Shown here: piece by piece, positions 16,568 to 19,096 of the stretch
How the letters are laid out: every line of letters begins with the position of its first letter
Position numbering within the stretch: position 1 is the first letter of the stretch
NCBI GenBank assembly: GCA_036503775.1
Contig: DASXWH010000043.1
Location: forward strand, 1 to 19,096
Length of the DNA stretch: 19,096 nt
DNA from: Ohtaekwangia sp036503775
Lineage (GTDB): Bacteria; Bacteroidota; Bacteroidia; Cytophagales; Cyclobacteriaceae
Direction of reading: 5' to 3'
Translations under genes and position numbers: made by a program
The notes under the pieces: model-generated
Told to the model about the DNA's origin: nothing
Seen by the model: only the letters and a program-made list of their open reading frames with translations
Database searches by the model: none

Positions 16568-16918
16568 CTATCGGGCAGCTAAAGCCTCATTCGATTTCAG
16601 CAGGTTTTCATTCCCCCAGTCGCGCATCAGTTCAATGATTGGCAACAATGTTTTGCCTTTTGCTGTCATGAAATATTCTACGCGGGGTGGAATTTCCGGA
16701 TAGATCTTCCGTTCAACAATTCCATCATTTTCGAGTTCCCGAAGTTGTGATGTAAGCATCTGCTTGCTGATATCTTTCAGCATCATACTCATCTTTCCAA
16801 AGCGGTTTATCTCATTATAGATAAGGTATAAGATCAGGAGTTTCCATTTTCCACCGATCACACCCATTGTCGCGGTTACCGGACAATTCTCAACATACTT
16901 GTCTCTTATCTCATCCAT
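16568..16918 (-). CDS. HxlR-family winged-helix transcriptional regulator
   Basis: 116 aa, a typical length. Family signatures throughout: NCPVTATMGVIGGKWKLLIL at 11-30 with the conserved Cys12, RFG at 39-41, the recognition helix ISKQMLTSQLRELENDGIV at 50-68, the wing through PPRVEYFMTAKG at 77-88, and a C-terminal LLPIIELMRDWG dimer helix. Relatives such as YodB and HypR sense quinones, aldehydes or disulfide stress through the N-terminal Cys. It is divergent from an NmrA-like gene, the usual arrangement for a local repressor. A TACAT-N7-ATGTA palindrome in the shared 120-bp gap is the best operator candidate. Its end lies 5 nt from the convergent exported-protein gene, with no terminator between. 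Confidence 0.93.
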   Translation of the reverse strand: MDEIRDKYVENCPVTATMGVIGGKWKLLILYLIYNEINRFGKMSMMLKDISKQMLTSQLRELENDGIVERKIYPEIPPRVEYFMTAKGKTLLPIIELMRDWGNENLLKSNEALAAR

Positions 16919-16932
16919 AACTATTTGATTTT

Positions 16933-16940
16933 CAATAATA
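16933..16940 (-). promoter_or_regulatory. Putative -7 element of the HxlR gene
   Basis: On the - strand TATTATTG matches seven of eight positions of TAnnTTTG, 14 nt before the ATG at 16918. The candidate operator at 16957-16973 would cover its upstream -33 region, which fits autorepression. Confidence 0.35.
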
Positions 16941-16956
16941 GTCTGTTTTTTATGAC

Positions 16957-16973
16957 TACATCAGAAAAATGTA
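16957..16973. promoter_or_regulatory. Candidate HxlR operator in the divergent gap
   Basis: TACAT, a 7-bp spacer, then ATGTA forms a perfect 5-bp inverted repeat centrally placed between the two divergent starts. A second, weaker repeat (TAGTC 16939-16943 / GACTA 16954-16958) overlaps its left edge. HxlR dimers bind short dyads of this size. The arms are short, so chance cannot be excluded. Confidence 0.35.
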
Positions 16974-17001
16974 ACTACTAACAAATAAAAGACCTTAGGC
17001 G

Positions 17002-17009
17002 TACAATTG
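17002..17009 (+). promoter_or_regulatory. Putative -7 element of the NmrA-like gene
   Basis: TACAATTG matches seven of eight positions of TAnnTTTG and ends 29 nt before the ATG at 17039. No clear TTTG is seen 19-21 bp upstream, which could fit an activator- or derepression-dependent promoter. Confidence 0.35.
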
Positions 17010-17038
17010 CAACATCAAACACAAAACAAAAGAAGACT

Positions 17039-17929
17039 ATGAAAACGTATGTCATTACCGGTTCAGTGGGTCACATCAGCAAACCCATTATTGAAGGACT
17101 TGTGAAAGCGGGTCATATTGTTCGCGTGATCACCAGCAGCAATGACCGTATTACGGAAATTGAGAAACTTGGCGCGAATGCTTCGGTTGGAAGTGTTCAC
17201 GATGCCGCCTTTGTAAGCCGTGCATTCAAGGGAGCTGATGTAGTATACACCATGATACCTCCCATCTGGCAAACCACCAACTGGAGAGCATCACAAAATG
17301 AAGTCGCTAAGAATTATGCAGATGCAATTCGTGCGAATAATATCAAGTATGTTGTAAACCTGAGCAGCATTGGAGCTCATGTCGGCAACGGGGTTGGTCC
17401 GGTTGACGGACTATACGACTTTGAGAAATTACTCAATGCCATACCCGGATTACATGTAAAGCATCTGAGACCATCATTTTTCTTTTACAACTTCCTCGCA
17501 CAAATCGGACTCATCAGACAAGCCGGTATCATGGGAGCCAATTATGGCGATGGCGAAAAAGTATTTCTGGTACACACGAATGATATTGCTGCTGCTGCGC
17601 TGGATGAATTATCCAGGTTGAATTTCACGGGAAATTCCGTGCGTTATATTTTCGGTGATGAACGCTCAGGCAAAGAGATCGCTGCTGTGTTAAGTAAAGC
17701 AATCGGCAAAGACATTAACTGGGTTGTATTTAGCGATGATCAGCAAAAGCAAGGCCTGCTTCAGGCGGGACTTTCAGAAACGCATGCACAGGGTTATACC
17801 GATATGGGTAAGGCGTTGCGGGATGGCATCATGCAGAGTGATGCGCGGAAGAACAAACCGGTATGGAGCCCTACCAAGCTGGAAGACTTTGCTCATGAAT
17901 TTGCAGTAGCATTTGCTTCGCAGAATTAA
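17039..17929 (+). CDS. NmrA-like NAD(P)-binding protein (atypical short-chain dehydrogenase)
   Basis: 296 aa, cytoplasmic, single Rossmann domain plus a smaller C-terminal substrate domain. The N-terminal MKTYVITGSVGHISKPI contains the dinucleotide loop TGxxGxx; the usual last Gly is Ser14 here. Further signatures: GSVHD at 51-55 (the 'G D..D' loop after strand 3), GADVVYTMIPP at 65-75, YVVNLSSIGAH at 104-114, and YDFEK at 126-130, which fits a YxxxK pair. The closest families are QorB-type quinone reductases and NmrA redox sensors. Reduction of a quinone or similar electrophile is inferred from family and from the divergent HxlR regulator. It is followed by a strong intrinsic terminator, so it is probably monocistronic. 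Confidence 0.88.
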   Translation: MKTYVITGSVGHISKPIIEGLVKAGHIVRVITSSNDRITEIEKLGANASVGSVHDAAFVSRAFKGADVVYTMIPPIWQTTNWRASQNEVAKNYADAIRANNIKYVVNLSSIGAHVGNGVGPVDGLYDFEKLLNAIPGLHVKHLRPSFFFYNFLAQIGLIRQAGIMGANYGDGEKVFLVHTNDIAAAALDELSRLNFTGNSVRYIFGDERSGKEIAAVLSKAIGKDINWVVFSDDQQKQGLLQAGLSETHAQGYTDMGKALRDGIMQSDARKNKPVWSPTKLEDFAHEFAVAFASQN

Positions 17930-17942
17930 TCTTGTAAAACAA

Positions 17943-17973
17943 AAAGCCTGCTATTATTTAAATAGCAGGCTTT
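17943..17973. terminator. Bidirectional intrinsic terminator
   Basis: AAAGCCTGCTATT (17943-17955) pairs perfectly with AATAGCAGGCTTT (17961-17973), a 13-bp stem with a 5-nt loop. A T-rich tract follows on the + side (TTTGGTATTTT), and an A-rich tract precedes it (AAAACAAAAA), giving a T-run for the - strand. It sits 13 nt after the NmrA-like stop and 20 nt after the RND stop on the other strand, so it serves both convergent genes. Confidence 0.93.
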
Positions 17974-17993
17974 GGTATTTTATAGGATACACT

Positions 17994-19096
17994 TTACACT
18001 TTTGATTCCTTCAGTTTCTTCCGGTTAGCAATTTTAGTTATCAGAACAAATAACACCGGAACCACAAAGATCGCCAGTGAACTTGCCGCAATCATTCCAC
18101 CGGCCACTGTCCAGCCAATAGTCTTGCGTGCCTCTGCTCCTGCACCTACCGAAAATGCCAGCGGTAACACACCCAGAATAAAGGCCAGTGATGTCATCAG
18201 AATAGGACGCAGACGAAGTTCAACTGCCCCCAGTGTGGCAGCCACCACTTCCATTCCGCGGTCAACACGTTCTTTGGCAAACTCAACGATAAGGATCGCA
18301 TTTTTCGCGGCAAGACCAATTAACGTAATCAAACCAATTTGCGCGTAGATATTATTATCCACATTAGGTAAGAGCATCAAGGTAAGAACAGAACCAAATG
18401 CACCTATAGGCACAGCAAACAATACGGAGAATGGAACAGACCAGCTTTCATAAAGGGCTGCGAGAAAAAGGAATACAAACAATATCGAGATACCAAAAAT
18501 CAATGCACTGCTATTACCCGCTTTGATTTCCTCACGGCTCATGCCACCAAACTCATAGCTGTATCCTACCGGTAATACCTGGGCGGCTACTTCTTCCAGG
18601 GCTTTTATGGCCTGACCACTGCTATAGCCAGGCTTCGCTGAGCCCATGATTTCGGCTGAACGGTACATGTTGTAATGAGAGATCAGTGCAGGCGTCTCAA
18701 TTACTTTTGAGGTGATCAATGCGCTTAAGGGTACCATGCCTCCGGTATTATTCCTTACCTGATATTTTCCAATGTCACTGATATCTTTCCGGAATACCGT
18801 ATCCGCCTGTGCTACCACACGAAAATTCCTTCCGTAGAGGTTAAAGTCATTGATGTAGCTGCTTCCCAGTAACGTAGATAATGTACTATAGGCTTCAGCG
18901 ACAGACACACCCAGTTTCTTGGCTTTTTCTTTGTCCAGTTCTACCTGATAGCTTGGTGTACGTGCAGAGAAGAATGAGAAACCCATAGCAATTTCCGGAC
19001 GCTGATTCAGTGCACCTAAAAATTTACCTAAAACCGCTTCAAACTCTTTTATGTTATCTGTACTTGTGGTTTGCTGAAGTTCAAAAGTGAATCCCG
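17994..19096 (-). CDS. RND efflux transporter permease, AcrB/HAE1 type (5' partial, C-terminal ~366 aa)
   Basis: The frame stays open to the right edge of the window (it reads GFTFELQQTT from base 19094), so the N-terminal two thirds of an expected ~1050-aa protein lie outside. Recognisable parts: the second porter-domain segment (RTPSYQVELDKEKAKKLGV, then the VPLSAL and YEFGGMSREE regions), followed by TM8-TM12 with FLFLAALYESWSVPFSVL, IGLAAKNAILIVEFAKER and RLRPILMTSLAFILGVLPLA, all standard HAE1 signatures. It is a proton-driven inner-membrane pump that works with a membrane-fusion protein and a TolC-like channel, presumably encoded nearby beyond the window. The C-terminus is short and basic (ITKIANRKKLKESKV). 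Substrates are probably drugs, dyes or detergents, by family only. Confidence 0.95.
   Translation of the reverse strand, partial: GFTFELQQTTSTDNIKEFEAVLGKFLGALNQRPEIAMGFSFFSARTPSYQVELDKEKAKKLGVSVAEAYSTLSTLLGSSYINDFNLYGRNFRVVAQADTVFRKDISDIGKYQVRNNTGGMVPLSALITSKVIETPALISHYNMYRSAEIMGSAKPGYSSGQAIKALEEVAAQVLPVGYSYEFGGMSREEIKAGNSSALIFGISILFVFLFLAALYESWSVPFSVLFAVPIGAFGSVLTLMLLPNVDNNIYAQIGLITLIGLAAKNAILIVEFAKERVDRGMEVVAATLGAVELRLRPILMTSLAFILGVLPLAFSVGAGAEARKTIGWTVAGGMIAASSLAIFVVPVLFVLITKIANRKKLKESKV

Overview
The window looks like chromosomal DNA of a Bacteroidota member, probably a Cytophagales- or Chitinophagales-like free-living species; the rank below phylum is inference. The evidence is a SusC-type outer-membrane barrel, an MG2/alpha-2-macroglobulin protein carrying a SusC-type plug, two ~790-800 aa MacB/FtsX-like permeases of the kind abundant in this phylum, and start-proximal sequences matching the Bacteroidota sigma promoter (-7 TAnnTTTG). 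I see no tRNA, rRNA, CRISPR array, insertion sequence or phage gene.

Layout. (1) 1-7408, + strand: a two-gene unit with a 4-nt gap. The first gene (cut by the left edge) is a SusC/RagA-like beta-barrel with an N-terminal carboxypeptidase-regulatory-like domain, but the usual ~100-residue plug is absent or shrunk to a ~45-residue remnant. The second gene encodes a 1539-aa alpha-2-macroglobulin-like protein with an intact CxEQ thioester motif. It carries, in its middle, a complete SusC-type plug preceded by a TonB-box-like segment. No SusD gene follows. This barrel-without-plug next to macroglobulin-with-plug arrangement is the most unusual thing here. (2) 7519-10774: two tandem GT2 glycosyltransferase paralogues on + converge, with a 17-bp overlap of coding ends, on two tandem GT-D-fold-like glycosyltransferase paralogues on -. 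One GT-D paralogue has lost part of its acidic motif. The four probably work on a surface glycan. (3) 10983-15814: two convergent FtsX/MacB-type permeases without an ATPase gene beside them, separated by a GTCCACAG-type palindromic repeat. (4) 15960-16562: an exported protein of unknown function. (5) 16568-17929: a divergent HxlR-family regulator and NmrA-like NAD(P)-binding protein, with a candidate operator between them. (6) A 13-bp perfect-stem bidirectional terminator. (7) 17994 to the right edge, - strand: the C-terminal part of an RND (AcrB/HAE1-type) efflux pump.

The best-supported functional units are the barrel/macroglobulin pair, the glycosyltransferase cluster and the HxlR-NmrA redox or electrophile-response pair. 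The rest is envelope transport. Nearly every gene acts at or builds the cell envelope.
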